Shown here one piece after another: positions 1-8,353 of a stretch of DNA of 24,236 bases. Both the position numbers and the translations under genes were made by a program. Each line of letters begins with the position of its first letter. Position 1 is the stretch's first letter. Source of the DNA: Desulfobacterales bacterium. Its GTDB lineage: Bacteria > Desulfobacterota > Desulfobacteria > Desulfobacterales > SpSt-501. The notes under the pieces are model-generated. The model was not told the DNA's origin and searched no databases. It worked only from the letters and a program-made list of their open reading frames with translations. The stretch is taken from the NCBI GenBank assembly GCA_025454275.1, contig JALOOS010000014.1, forward strand, positions 1 through 24,236, read 5' to 3'.

Positions 1-1335
<1,335 letters not shown>

Positions 1336-1394
1336 GAACATCTCCTTTTCATTCTTGGTTGGGAGTGGATCTGCCGCAGGGGCAAGAGGCAGGC

Positions 1395-1440
1395 AAAAAA
1401 AAACCTTTACCCGCTGCACGAAAATGCATGGGATAAAGGT
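1395..1440 (-). terminator. Intrinsic terminator acting as riboswitch expression platform
   Basis: Read leftward, ACCTTTATCCC (1440-1430) pairs with GGGTAAAGGT (1412-1403) with one bulged base, closed by an inner TGCA/TGCA pairing, and is followed by nine T (1403-1395). It lies between the promoter at 1565-1591 and the ATPase start at 1335, so it should halt transcription in the leader. Bases 1432-1438 are also the 3' strand of the proposed aptamer P1 stem, so the two structures exclude each other. Confidence 0.85.
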
Positions 1441-1556
1441 CTTGCAAAGCCCGCTCGATTAAAGCGGGTCCATTTCCGGGCGGAATCAATCCACCGGACT
1501 GTCGGAGAATGGGCCGCCGGGCAATTCTTCCGGCAGTTGCTACTCCCCCCTATCGG
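1430..1556 (-). promoter_or_regulatory. yybP-ykoY (Mn2+) riboswitch aptamer
   Basis: The leader transcribed leftward toward the ATPase contains the hallmark GGGGAGTAGC just after the P1 strand (1550-1540). It ends with GCAAGACCTTT (1446-1436), the typical closing segment of this class. P1 can form between GATAGGG (1554-1548) and CTTTATC (1438-1432) using G-U pairs. Internal helices are GCCGG/CCGGC (about 1535-1516) and CCCGCT/AGCGGG (1468-1450). Known members bind Mn2+ and control Mn exporters, including P-type ATPases. Here ligand-stabilised P1 would block the terminator, making an ON switch (inference). Class recognised by eye, not by covariance search. Confidence 0.78.
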
Positions 1557-1564
1557 GTCAAGAG

Positions 1565-1591
1565 ATTATACGCCAGGCGGCCTCCTGTCAA
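1565..1591 (-). promoter_or_regulatory. Sigma-70-type promoter for the riboswitch and ATPase
   Basis: Leftward-reading TTGACA (1591-1586) and TATAAT (1570-1565), both full consensus, are separated by 15 bp, which is short. The predicted start, near 1558, falls just before the riboswitch P1 strand. Confidence 0.75.
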
Positions 1592-1647
1592 GGGCCATCG
1601 CCCCGAGCCGGCCTTGAGAGGGAACCGGATGGGCGGCAGGGACCCTC

Positions 1648-1830
1648 TCAGGGCTGCCTGGTCTTCAGGGTCTCGATGCGCTGCCGCGCCACCTGGCGTA
1701 CATGGTCGTCCTTGTCGTGCTGCACCACCCGCTGCAGCAATTCCGGGTCCGTGCAGGACAGTACGGCCTTCTCGCGCACCTTGGGGTCGGAGCGGGCGAT
1801 TTTGGGAACGAAGAAATCGCTGAATTTCAT
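1648..1830 (-). CDS. Small HEAT-repeat-like protein
   Basis: A 60-residue soluble, helical protein with an AGGAGG ribosome site 6 nt before its ATG. The sequence has two HEAT-like units: DPKVREKAV (about residues 15-23), then TDPELLQRVV and DDHVRQVARQRI (about 27-52), with the Asp-x-x-Val-Arg signature of HEAT repeats. There is no signal peptide or membrane segment. Such short repeats usually bind proteins; no specific partner can be inferred. It has its own candidate promoter at 1987-2015, and the ATPase promoter begins 57 nt beyond its stop, so the two are likely separate transcripts. I do not recognise a named family. That it is a real gene is well supported by the ribosome site and regular repeat pattern. 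Confidence 0.75.
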   Translation of the reverse strand: MKFSDFFVPKIARSDPKVREKAVLSCTDPELLQRVVQHDKDDHVRQVARQRIETLKTRQP

Positions 1831-1986
1831 GGAAAGCCTCCTTCGGGTTGAGGTTCTCGGATGACCCCTGTGGAAGGGGGAGAGGAACTCGCAGCAGGAG
1901 CAGGCTTCGGATCAGCGCGCGGTGCAGACCGCTCACGCGGGTCTGTCGCAGAGACGAGGCGTCGGATCTGTTCGTAAGCGATTACA

Positions 1987-2015
1987 TATCTACTATGGAC
2001 AACCCGCCGAGTCAA
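1987..2015 (-). promoter_or_regulatory. Candidate promoter for the HEAT-like gene
   Basis: Leftward TTGACT (2015-2010) and TAGATA (1992-1987) are spaced by exactly 17 bp. The -35 box matches 5 of 6 consensus bases and the -10 box is weak. It would give a leader of about 150 nt before the ATG at 1830. Confidence 0.45.
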
Positions 2016-2112
2016 CAGTCAATTGTGGAGCATCGGCCGAGGCCGACATGGACTCTTTTCCGGGTGCTTGCGTGCCGGGCGGGGAGGCCGCGGGACCCCG
2101 TAAATCCGGAAT

Positions 2113-2142
2113 TTGACATTGCCAACCGGAGGGTTTTAGGGT
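2113..2142 (+). promoter_or_regulatory. Weak candidate promoter for the anion transporter
   Basis: A perfect TTGACA (2113-2118) is followed after 18 bp by TAGGGT (2137-2142), a poor -10. No better pair was found in the region. The leader would be about 105 nt. Confidence 0.3.
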
Positions 2143-2256
2143 AATAGAGTCAAAATTTATTGAAACGGTTTTTGCGGAAACTGCATCGGGTTGTGACTCA
2201 TGCACCGAATCGAATACGGTTGAAACTTTTCATACGCTTAGGGGAGGAGCACTTTT

Positions 2257-3678
2257 ATGTCGAACTCAAGTGGCGCACTCAATCCCGATTTCGACTGGAA
2301 ACGCTGGCTGTTCATCGGCATCGGCCTCGCACTGTTTTTAGTGGTCTACTACTCCCCCCCCTGGCCCGATGCCGTCGACCCCAACGGCAAGCACTTCGTC
2401 CTGAGCCAACAGGCCAAGGGGGCGCTGGCGCTCTTCCTGCTCGCGGGAACCTTCTGGGTGTTCGAAGTGCTGCCGATCGGCGTGACCGGCATCCTGATCG
2501 GGGTGATCCAGGCCCTCTTCTTCATCCGCCCGGCGAGCGACGCTTTCAAGGATTTCATGGACCCGTCGGTCCTCTTCATCTTCGGCTCGCTCACCATCGG
2601 CATGGTCTTCACCAAGGTCGGCCTCACCAAGCGCCTGGCCTACAAGATGCTGATCATCGTGGGCGAAAGCACCAGCCGGATCTACCTCGGCTGTTTCGTG
2701 GTCACGGTCCTGTTGACCCACATCATGGCCCACACCGCGGTCGCAGCCACCATGTACCCGCTCCTGCTCTCGATCTACTCCCTCTACACCACCGACACCA
2801 AGCCCACCCGCTTCGGTAAGGGGCTCTTCATCGGCATGGCCTTCGTCGCCGGGGCCGGCAGCATCATCAGCCTGCTGGGCGCGGCGCGCGGCATCGTGGC
2901 CCTCGGCTTTTTCAAGCAGATCGCCGGCAAGGAGGTCTCCTTTTTCGAGCTGAGCTATTACATGGCTCCTCTCGGCTGGTTGATGATGTTCCTGCTGTGG
3001 TTCCTGATCCGCTTGATTTTCAGACCGGAGCAGAAGAACATCCCCGGGCTGCGGGAGAAGGCCCGGCAGCTCAACGATGAGATGGGGGCCCTCTCCGGCA
3101 AGGAAAAGGGGGCGGCCCTGATCGTGTTTTTCAATAAATCGGCCGTACTGCTCGTCGCCACTATCCTCTTCTTCGTCTTCAATATCCTGGATATCAGCGA
3201 CCTCGAGCTGATCCCCTGGAACATCGTTCTTCTGTTCGCCGGAGCCATGAGCATCGGCTTCTGCCTCTGGCAGACCGGGGCGGCCGAGTGGCTCGCCGTC
3301 AACTGGCTCGGTTTTTTCAAAGAGGCGCACTGGTTCGTCTTCGTCATGGCCATGTCCTTCTTCATCCTGGTGATGACCAACTTCATCATGAACGTGGCCG
3401 CCATCGCCATCTCGCTCCCGGTGGCGCTGGTGGTGGCGCCCTACCTGGGGGTCGCCCCCGAGGTGATCCTCTTCGCGGCCCTGACCACGGCCGGCATGCC
3501 GTTCCTGCTGCTCGTGGGGGCGGCGCCCAATGCCATCGCCTACAACTCCGGGCAGTTCACGAGCGGGGAGTTCTTCGGATCGGGCATCCCCGCCAGCGTG
3601 GTGCTGATGGCGGTGCTCGGTCTCTTCATCCTGCTGGTGTGGCCGCTGATGGGAATGCCGGTCTATCTTGGAAGATGA
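2257..3678 (+). CDS. DASS/SLC13-family anion transporter
   Basis: A 473-residue polytopic inner-membrane carrier of the divalent anion:Na+ symporter / ion transporter superfamily, which takes up dicarboxylates, sulfate or similar anions. The start is fixed by GGGGAGGAG 7-8 nt before the ATG. About eleven to twelve hydrophobic segments are visible in two halves, with a charged cytosolic loop near residues 256-285. Family marks are GAAPNAIAYNSGQFTSGEFF (421-440), equivalent to the usual GTPPN region, and the re-entrant TNFIMNVAA (374-382). Oddity: the usual Ser-Asn-Thr sites read AHT (158-160) and MNV (378-380), and the first-half GTPPN region reads GAARG (208-212), so substrate or ion coupling may differ from studied members. 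The downstream small gene and Cache kinase may sense or serve the same substrate (inference). Confidence 0.85.
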   Translation: MSNSSGALNPDFDWKRWLFIGIGLALFLVVYYSPPWPDAVDPNGKHFVLSQQAKGALALFLLAGTFWVFEVLPIGVTGILIGVIQALFFIRPASDAFKDFMDPSVLFIFGSLTIGMVFTKVGLTKRLAYKMLIIVGESTSRIYLGCFVVTVLLTHIMAHTAVAATMYPLLLSIYSLYTTDTKPTRFGKGLFIGMAFVAGAGSIISLLGAARGIVALGFFKQIAGKEVSFFELSYYMAPLGWLMMFLLWFLIRLIFRPEQKNIPGLREKARQLNDEMGALSGKEKGAALIVFFNKSAVLLVATILFFVFNILDISDLELIPWNIVLLFAGAMSIGFCLWQTGAAEWLAVNWLGFFKEAHWFVFVMAMSFFILVMTNFIMNVAAIAISLPVALVVAPYLGVAPEVILFAALTTAGMPFLLLVGAAPNAIAYNSGQFTSGEFFGSGIPASVVLMAVLGLFILLVWPLMGMPVYLGR

Positions 3679-3698
3679 CACCGTTGAAAGGATGGGCC

Positions 3699-3884
3699 AT
3701 GGAACGCCTGCACGAGCTTCTGCAGGTAACGGCGGAACACCGCCTCACGATCGGGGCCGCCCGCATCGCCATGCCGCATGCGATCATCGACCTCGCCGAG
3801 CCGGGGGAGGTCCCGGCCGACCACCTCGTGTGGGGGTTCATCCGCAACAAGGGGCTCTACCCCACGATCGATATTCACCCGTGA
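3699..3884 (+). CDS. Small protein of unknown function (61 aa)
   Basis: I do not recognise this protein. The ATG at 3699 has AAAGGA 6 nt upstream; a longer form could start at 3675, where ATGA overlaps the transporter stop. It is soluble in appearance, with an amphipathic N-terminal helix (ERLHELLQVTAEHR) followed by HAIIDLAEPGEVPADHLVWG and ending KGLYPTIDIHP. No cysteines, signal peptide or membrane segment are seen. Immediate coupling to the transporter suggests it is made with it. Codon usage is GC-rich like its neighbours. It could be a chance ORF, but the ribosome site, tight spacing and balanced composition favour a real gene. Confidence 0.58.
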   Translation: MERLHELLQVTAEHRLTIGAARIAMPHAIIDLAEPGEVPADHLVWGFIRNKGLYPTIDIHP

Positions 3885-3941
3885 GGCGGGGCAAAAGGGC
3901 CGCGGGCGCCTATTGCCGCCCAAGGCCCGAGGAACGCGATC

Positions 3942-5741
3942 ATGGACGCGGAACAGCCTACATCGGACCGCCGGCATTCGGCCTACACGGGTCTGCGACT
4001 TCGGATCGCGCTGATCGTGATCATGGTGTCGCTCGCGCCGATGGTGCTGGTGAGCGCCACCATCCTCTATCAGTTCAACATCTTTTCGAACGAAATGGTC
4101 AACGCCCACCTGGGCGAGCTGGTCCTCAAGCACAAGCAGAACATCGACTACTTTCTCAAACAGCGGCTGAACGACATCAGCCACCTGTTCCGAAGCTTCG
4201 ATGTGGAGCAGCTCAAGGACAAGGATTTTCTGCAGCAGCGGCTCAAGGTGCTGCAGGAGGAGTACCGCTACGTGTTCGTGGACCTTGGCCTGATCGACCA
4301 GAACGGCCGCCAGGTCGCCTACGCCGGACCCTTCGAGTTGGGCCGCGCCGACTACAGCGGGGCGGACTGGTTTAAAAAGGCCATCCAGCGCCACGGGTTC
4401 ATCAGCGATGTGTTCATGGGCCTGCGGGGGCATCCCCATTTCATCGTCACGGTCAGGCGGCAGTGGCAGGGTGCGGAGTGGCTGCTGCGCGCCACCATCG
4501 ATTTCGTGGCCTTCAACACCCTCGTGGAAAACCTGGCGGTGGGAAAGACCGGAACCGCCTTCATCCTGAACCGCGAAGGGGAGTTCCAGACCCGGCCGCC
4601 GGCGGGCGAACCCAAGCTGACCAAGCAGCAGTACCTCAACCTGTTCAAAAAAGGGGAGGAGGCCCTCGGCGCCCGGCGGCCATCCGACGGCCTTGATCTC
4701 GTGGAAGAGGGCGAGGCCCACTTCCTCGAGGGGTATATCGACCGCTATACCCAGCCGAGCTCCATCTTCTCGGTCGAAAAACTGGGAGAGCACGGCGACA
4801 AGTTCATCATCGTGGCCGCCTTCCTGAAGAACAACCAGTGGTTGCTGATCTTCCAGCAGGAGGCGGCGGACGCCTTCGCCAAGCTCCAGGAGACCCAGCG
4901 GATGGCCGGGTTGATCTCCATCATCGGCGCTCTGGCCATCATCGGCATGGCCTTCATCGTTTCGGGGCGGATGGTCAAACGCATGGCACGGCTCGACTTC
5001 GAGAAGGAGATGATGAACCAGCAGGTCATCGAGACCGGCAAGCTCGCCTCGGTGGGAGAGCTTGCAGCCGGCATCGCCCATGAAATCAACAACCCGGTGG
5101 CCATCATGGTGGAGGAGGCCGGCTGGATCCAGGACCTGATGGGCGAGGGGCTCGAGCAGGGGGATAACCTTCAGGAGGCCAAGCGGGGGCTCCAGCAGAT
5201 CGAAACCCAGGGGCGCCGTTGCAAGGAGATCACCCACAAGCTTCTCAGCTTCGCACGCAAGACCGACTCCCGGGTCCAGACCCTGCAGTTGAACGAGCTG
5301 GTGACCGAGGTGGCGAGTCTGTTGTCCCAGAAATCCCGCTACGCCAACGTCGAGGTGCAGCTGCGCCTGCAGCCGGATCTGCCCCCGATCCAGGCGTCGG
5401 CCACGGAAATGCAGCAGGTGTTGATGAATATCTTCAACAACGCCGTGGACGCCATGGAAAAGAGCGGGGGCACGATCACCGTCGTAAGCCGCAGCGAAGA
5501 GCAGTCCATCCGTCTCTCCATTGCGGACACCGGTCCGGGTATCCCGGCCAGCAACCTGGGACGGTTGTTCGACCCGTTTTTCACCACCAAACCCGTCGGC
5601 AAGGGAACCGGTCTCGGCCTCTCCATCTGTTACGGGATTATCCACAAGATGGGCGGACAGATCGATGCCGAAAGCCAAGTCGGAAAAGGAACGACCTTTC
5701 ATATCGTGCTGCCGTTGACCGCAGCGGCGGCCAAGCACTAA
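3942..5741 (+). CDS. Membrane sensor histidine kinase with periplasmic dCache domain
   Basis: A 599-residue two-component sensor. TM1 is at residues 22-45, a periplasmic region of about 275 residues with Cache-type features (YRYVFVDLGLIDQNGRQVAYAG, GRADYSGADWF) follows, and TM2 is at 321-340. No clear HAMP domain follows. The HisKA helix carries the phosphoacceptor in GIAHEINNP (H380). The ATPase domain has an N box (MNIFNNAVDAM, N499/N500), G1 DTGPGIP (D529), an F box DPFFTTKP and G2 GTGLGLSI (about 554-561). The pattern is NtrB/ZraS-like. Cache domains usually bind small molecules such as carboxylates or amino acids, so the adjacent anion transporter is a plausible partner (inference). Its ATG is preceded by GAGGA. 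It is followed 12 bp later by a receiver gene, the likely phosphotransfer partner. Confidence 0.93.
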   Translation: MDAEQPTSDRRHSAYTGLRLRIALIVIMVSLAPMVLVSATILYQFNIFSNEMVNAHLGELVLKHKQNIDYFLKQRLNDISHLFRSFDVEQLKDKDFLQQRLKVLQEEYRYVFVDLGLIDQNGRQVAYAGPFELGRADYSGADWFKKAIQRHGFISDVFMGLRGHPHFIVTVRRQWQGAEWLLRATIDFVAFNTLVENLAVGKTGTAFILNREGEFQTRPPAGEPKLTKQQYLNLFKKGEEALGARRPSDGLDLVEEGEAHFLEGYIDRYTQPSSIFSVEKLGEHGDKFIIVAAFLKNNQWLLIFQQEAADAFAKLQETQRMAGLISIIGALAIIGMAFIVSGRMVKRMARLDFEKEMMNQQVIETGKLASVGELAAGIAHEINNPVAIMVEEAGWIQDLMGEGLEQGDNLQEAKRGLQQIETQGRRCKEITHKLLSFARKTDSRVQTLQLNELVTEVASLLSQKSRYANVEVQLRLQPDLPPIQASATEMQQVLMNIFNNAVDAMEKSGGTITVVSRSEEQSIRLSIADTGPGIPASNLGRLFDPFFTTKPVGKGTGLGLSICYGIIHKMGGQIDAESQVGKGTTFHIVLPLTAAAAKH

Positions 5742-5753
5742 GGAGAGCGAACG

Positions 5754-6185
5754 ATGGCGATTGCAAAAATCCTGCTGGTGGACGACGAGGTGCCGTTTGT
5801 CGATACCATGATCAAACGGCTGACCAAGCGCGGAATGGAGGTGATCCCGGCCTATAACGGGACCGAGGCGCTGGCCAAGCTCAAGGATCAGGCCCGCATC
5901 GAGGTGGTGATCCTGGACGTCAAGATGCCCGGCATGGACGGGATCGAAACCCTGACAGAGATCAAGAAGGCCTATCCGCTGGTGGAGGTCATCATGCTGA
6001 CCGGCCATGCCACGGTCGAATCCGCCATCGACGGGATGAAGAAGGGGGCCTTCGACTACCTCATGAAACCGAGCGACATCGAAACACTGGTGAGCAAGGT
6101 GGCCGAGGCGGCCGCGAAAAAACGCCGCCACGAAGAGAAGATCATCGAGGCCCAGATGCGGGAGATCACCACCCGGCGCACCTGA
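5754..6185 (+). CDS. Receiver-only response regulator
   Basis: A 143-residue single-domain receiver with acidic pocket D10/D11, phosphoacceptor D55 in LDVKMPGMDG, T83 in MLTGH and K105 in YLMKPSD. After residue 115 only a charged helix (AAAKKRRHEEKIIEAQMRE) follows, so there is no output domain. An AAGGAG ribosome site precedes the ATG. It lies 12 bp after the dCache kinase and is presumably its substrate, acting by protein contact or as a phosphorelay step. It is closely related to the receiver at 7853-8272 (shared KMPGMDGIETL and PLVEVIMLTGH), which suggests local duplication. Confidence 0.92.
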   Translation: MAIAKILLVDDEVPFVDTMIKRLTKRGMEVIPAYNGTEALAKLKDQARIEVVILDVKMPGMDGIETLTEIKKAYPLVEVIMLTGHATVESAIDGMKKGAFDYLMKPSDIETLVSKVAEAAAKKRRHEEKIIEAQMREITTRRT

Positions 6186-6225
6186 CGGCAGCGTGGCGGA
6201 AGCGTGGTCGAAAACGGTGTTCGGT

Positions 6226-6654
6226 TCAGGAGGACCTTTTGTCGAACGCCTCGCGGATCTTCGCGACCAGGGCCTCCAGCTCGCAGGGCTTCATCAGGTA
6301 GTCATAGGCCCCGAGCTGCAAGCCCTGCTCGCAGGCCGCAGCCGACCCATGTCCGGTCAGCATGATGACCTGCAGGCGGGGATCCAGGAGTTTTACGATT
6401 TTCAACACCTCGATCCCGTCCATGTCGGCCATCTTGAGATCCAGGATGGCGACATCGAACTCCTGACCCCGCATTTTCTGGATCGCCTCGGTGCCGCTGT
6501 AGGCGGCGGTGACCTCGAAGCCGCGCTTGCGCAACCGGTTGGTGAGGACATTGACATAGGCCGTCTCATCATCCACCAGCAGCAGACGGATCCTCCGCCG
6601 GGTTGAATCCGCCCCTTCGGCGGCGGCTCCGCATATGGATTCGTTCTCCGCCAT
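6226..6654 (-). CDS. Receiver-only response regulator
   Basis: A 142-residue receiver with an N-terminal tail of about 20 residues. D28/D29 form the acidic pocket, D72 (LDLKMADMDG) is the phosphoacceptor, followed by TGH and KP (YLMKPCELE). No output domain. It is the last gene of a leftward set of three signalling genes, 15 nt after the hybrid kinase, and converges on the receiver at 5754-6185 across only 40 bp. No terminator hairpin was visible in that gap. Confidence 0.92.
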   Translation of the reverse strand: MAENESICGAAAEGADSTRRRIRLLLVDDETAYVNVLTNRLRKRGFEVTAAYSGTEAIQKMRGQEFDVAILDLKMADMDGIEVLKIVKLLDPRLQVIMLTGHGSAAACEQGLQLGAYDYLMKPCELEALVAKIREAFDKRSS

Positions 6655-6669
6655 GACCCATCCCCTGGA

Positions 6670-7830
6670 TTATTTTTTGACCGGCAGCGTGATCGTGAAG
6701 GTGGTCCCCTGCCCCACCTGGCTCTCGACCGTTATCAGCCCCCCGAGCCTGGCAATGATGCCCCAGGATACATAAAGCCCCATGCCGGTCCCCTGGCCGA
6801 CCCCTTTGGTGGTGAAGAAGGGCTCGAAGACGCGCGTCAGGTGGTCCGGGGAGATGCCGCTGCCGGTGTCCTGCACCGCGATCTTGGCAGCCTCCACCGA
6901 AACCTGGAGCGAAACCGTGATCCGCCCGCCGGCAGGGGTGGCCTGGATGGAGTTGGTCAGCAGGTTGAGCAGCACCTGCAGCAGCTGGTAGGGATCGGTC
7001 CAGGCGACGGGGTGGGGCGCCCTGCTCTCCAGGTGGATCGCAACCTTCTTCAGAGAGGCTTCCGCCTCGACCAGGGCGATCGCCTCCTCGGCCAATTCCC
7101 TGAGCCGGACGTCGGTCATTCCCGCCGGGTCGGCCAGCTCCGCGGTCTGGGTCTTTACGACCTGGAGCAGCTGTTGGGTGATGCGGCGGGCCCGCTGCAC
7201 GGCCTTGTGAATCCGATCCAGCGCCTTTTCGAAATCGGCCCGGCGCGCCATGCCCTCCATTTCAGGCTTGGCCAGGATCTGCTGCAGCCAGCCGGCCGCA
7301 TCCTGGATCACCGCCAAGGGGTTGTTGATCTCATGGGCGACCCCCGAGGCCATGGTCCCCAGCGCCGCCAGCCGCTCGGCGACCACCATCTGCTGGGTGA
7401 TGCGCTCACGGAACTCGGTCTCCTGCTGCGCGGCGCGGAAGCGCCGGATCTTGTTCTGGGCCTGGGTGATCTTGCGCACCAGGTGCTCGATCTCGACCGG
7501 CTTGGAGAGATAATCGAAGGCCCCCGCCTTGATTCCCTCCACCCCGTCCTGGGTGTCGGCATGGCCGGTCAGCAGAATCACCTCCGTGGCGGGATGGTCT
7601 TCCTTGATCCGTTTCAGCGCTTCGATGCCGTTCAGCCCCGGCATTTTGACGTCCATGACGATCACGTCGACCGGCTGCTCCTGCATCCGCACCAGCGCCG
7701 CCTCACCGCTCTCCAGCGCGCCCACCTTGAACCCTCGCCGGCCCAGGCGCTTGACCAGGATCTCGCGAAAGTCCTTCTCATCGTCGACCAGCAGCAGCTC
7801 GATGCCATTCACCCGGCGGCCCTGTTCCAT
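6670..7830 (-). CDS. Soluble receiver-histidine kinase hybrid
   Basis: A 386-residue cytosolic protein. An N-terminal receiver (residues 10-125, phosphoacceptor D60 in MDVKMPGLNG, TGH 88-90, K110 of SKP) is joined by a coiled linker to a HisKA helix with H166 in GVAHEINNPLAV. A complete HATPase domain follows, with LLNLLTNSIQA, DTGSGIS, EPFFTTKG and GTGMGLYV. No membrane segment or sensory domain is seen, so its input is presumably phosphorylation of its own receiver by another kinase. This suits a relay from one of the neighbouring kinases or receivers (inference). It lies 22 nt after the receiver at 7853-8272 and 15 nt before the one at 6226-6654, clearly one operon. Confidence 0.93.
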   Translation of the reverse strand: MEQGRRVNGIELLLVDDEKDFREILVKRLGRRGFKVGALESGEAALVRMQEQPVDVIVMDVKMPGLNGIEALKRIKEDHPATEVILLTGHADTQDGVEGIKAGAFDYLSKPVEIEHLVRKITQAQNKIRRFRAAQQETEFRERITQQMVVAERLAALGTMASGVAHEINNPLAVIQDAAGWLQQILAKPEMEGMARRADFEKALDRIHKAVQRARRITQQLLQVVKTQTAELADPAGMTDVRLRELAEEAIALVEAEASLKKVAIHLESRAPHPVAWTDPYQLLQVLLNLLTNSIQATPAGGRITVSLQVSVEAAKIAVQDTGSGISPDHLTRVFEPFFTTKGVGQGTGMGLYVSWGIIARLGGLITVESQVGQGTTFTITLPVKK

Positions 7831-7852
7831 AAAACGCCCGAACCTCTTGCGA

Positions 7853-8272
7853 CTAAGGCTTTGATGCTTCCGCGTCGCGAATCCGCTCCATCTGCTCCTG
7901 CTTGCGTTGCCGGGCCCGGTTGAGCTTCTCTACCAACTCGCCGAAGTCCGCGGGTTTGAGCAGCAAATCGTAAGCGCCGAGCTTCATGCCTTGAATAGCC
8001 GACTCGATCGTCCCGTGGCCGGTCAACATGATCACCTCCACCAGCGGGTGAGCCTGCTTGATCTTCTCGAGCGTCTCGATCCCGTCCATGCCCGGCATCT
8101 TGACGTCTAGGATGATGACGTCGACCTCGGTGGCCGCCAGGATTTCCAGGCACTGCTTGCCGCTGGAAGCGGCCAGGACGGTCTCGCCGATCTCCTGGAG
8201 CCGCAGGCTGAGCATTTCGACGAAATCCTCCTCGTCATCGACCAGCAAGACGTTGCTCGGGGCTGCAGCCAT
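7853..8272 (-). CDS. Receiver-only response regulator
   Basis: A 139-residue single receiver and the first gene of the leftward signalling operon, with GGAGG 4 nt before the ATG. Acidic pocket D12/D13, phosphoacceptor D56 (LDVKMPGMDG), TGH, and K of LLKPADFGE. The C-terminal tail is a short charged helix with no output domain. It is similar to the receiver at 5754-6185. A TTGACA lies upstream on this strand (8347-8342) but no matching -10 was found. Confidence 0.92.
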   Translation of the reverse strand: MAAAPSNVLLVDDEEDFVEMLSLRLQEIGETVLAASSGKQCLEILAATEVDVIILDVKMPGMDGIETLEKIKQAHPLVEVIMLTGHGTIESAIQGMKLGAYDLLLKPADFGELVEKLNRARQRKQEQMERIRDAEASKP

Positions 8273-8353
8273 GGGGCCTCCGTTTGGGTAGAGGTGGCGT
8301 CCGGACCCTGCAGGCGATTCCTCCGGCTTAACGCCGATCTATGTCAATTCCCC

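Larger units (their letters stand above)
1831..2256. other. Divergent intergenic region
   Basis: 426 bases between the HEAT-like gene (leftward) and the anion transporter (rightward). It holds the promoter candidates at 1987-2015 (minus) and 2113-2142 (plus). A hairpin at 1925-1945 (CAGACC/GGTCTG plus inner GC pairs, one bulge and a GTGA loop when read leftward) lies in the leader of the HEAT-like gene. I see no convincing coding region here. Confidence 0.6.

Noticed and set aside
1450..1468. CCCGCT/AGCGGG hairpin read as a terminator
   Set aside because: No T run follows in either direction, and the position fits an internal helix of the riboswitch.
1550..1936. Minus-strand 128-codon frame overlapping the HEAT-like gene
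   Set aside because: It is in a different frame from the gene with the clear ribosome site, and its tail runs through the ATPase promoter.
3663..6131. 822-codon minus-strand frame opposite the dCache kinase
   Set aside because: The plus strand encodes complete kinase and receiver domains; the antisense translation is His/Gly/Asp-rich without domains.
8342..8347. TTGACA-like -35 box ahead of the leftward signalling operon
   Set aside because: No acceptable -10 box lies 15-19 bp downstream.
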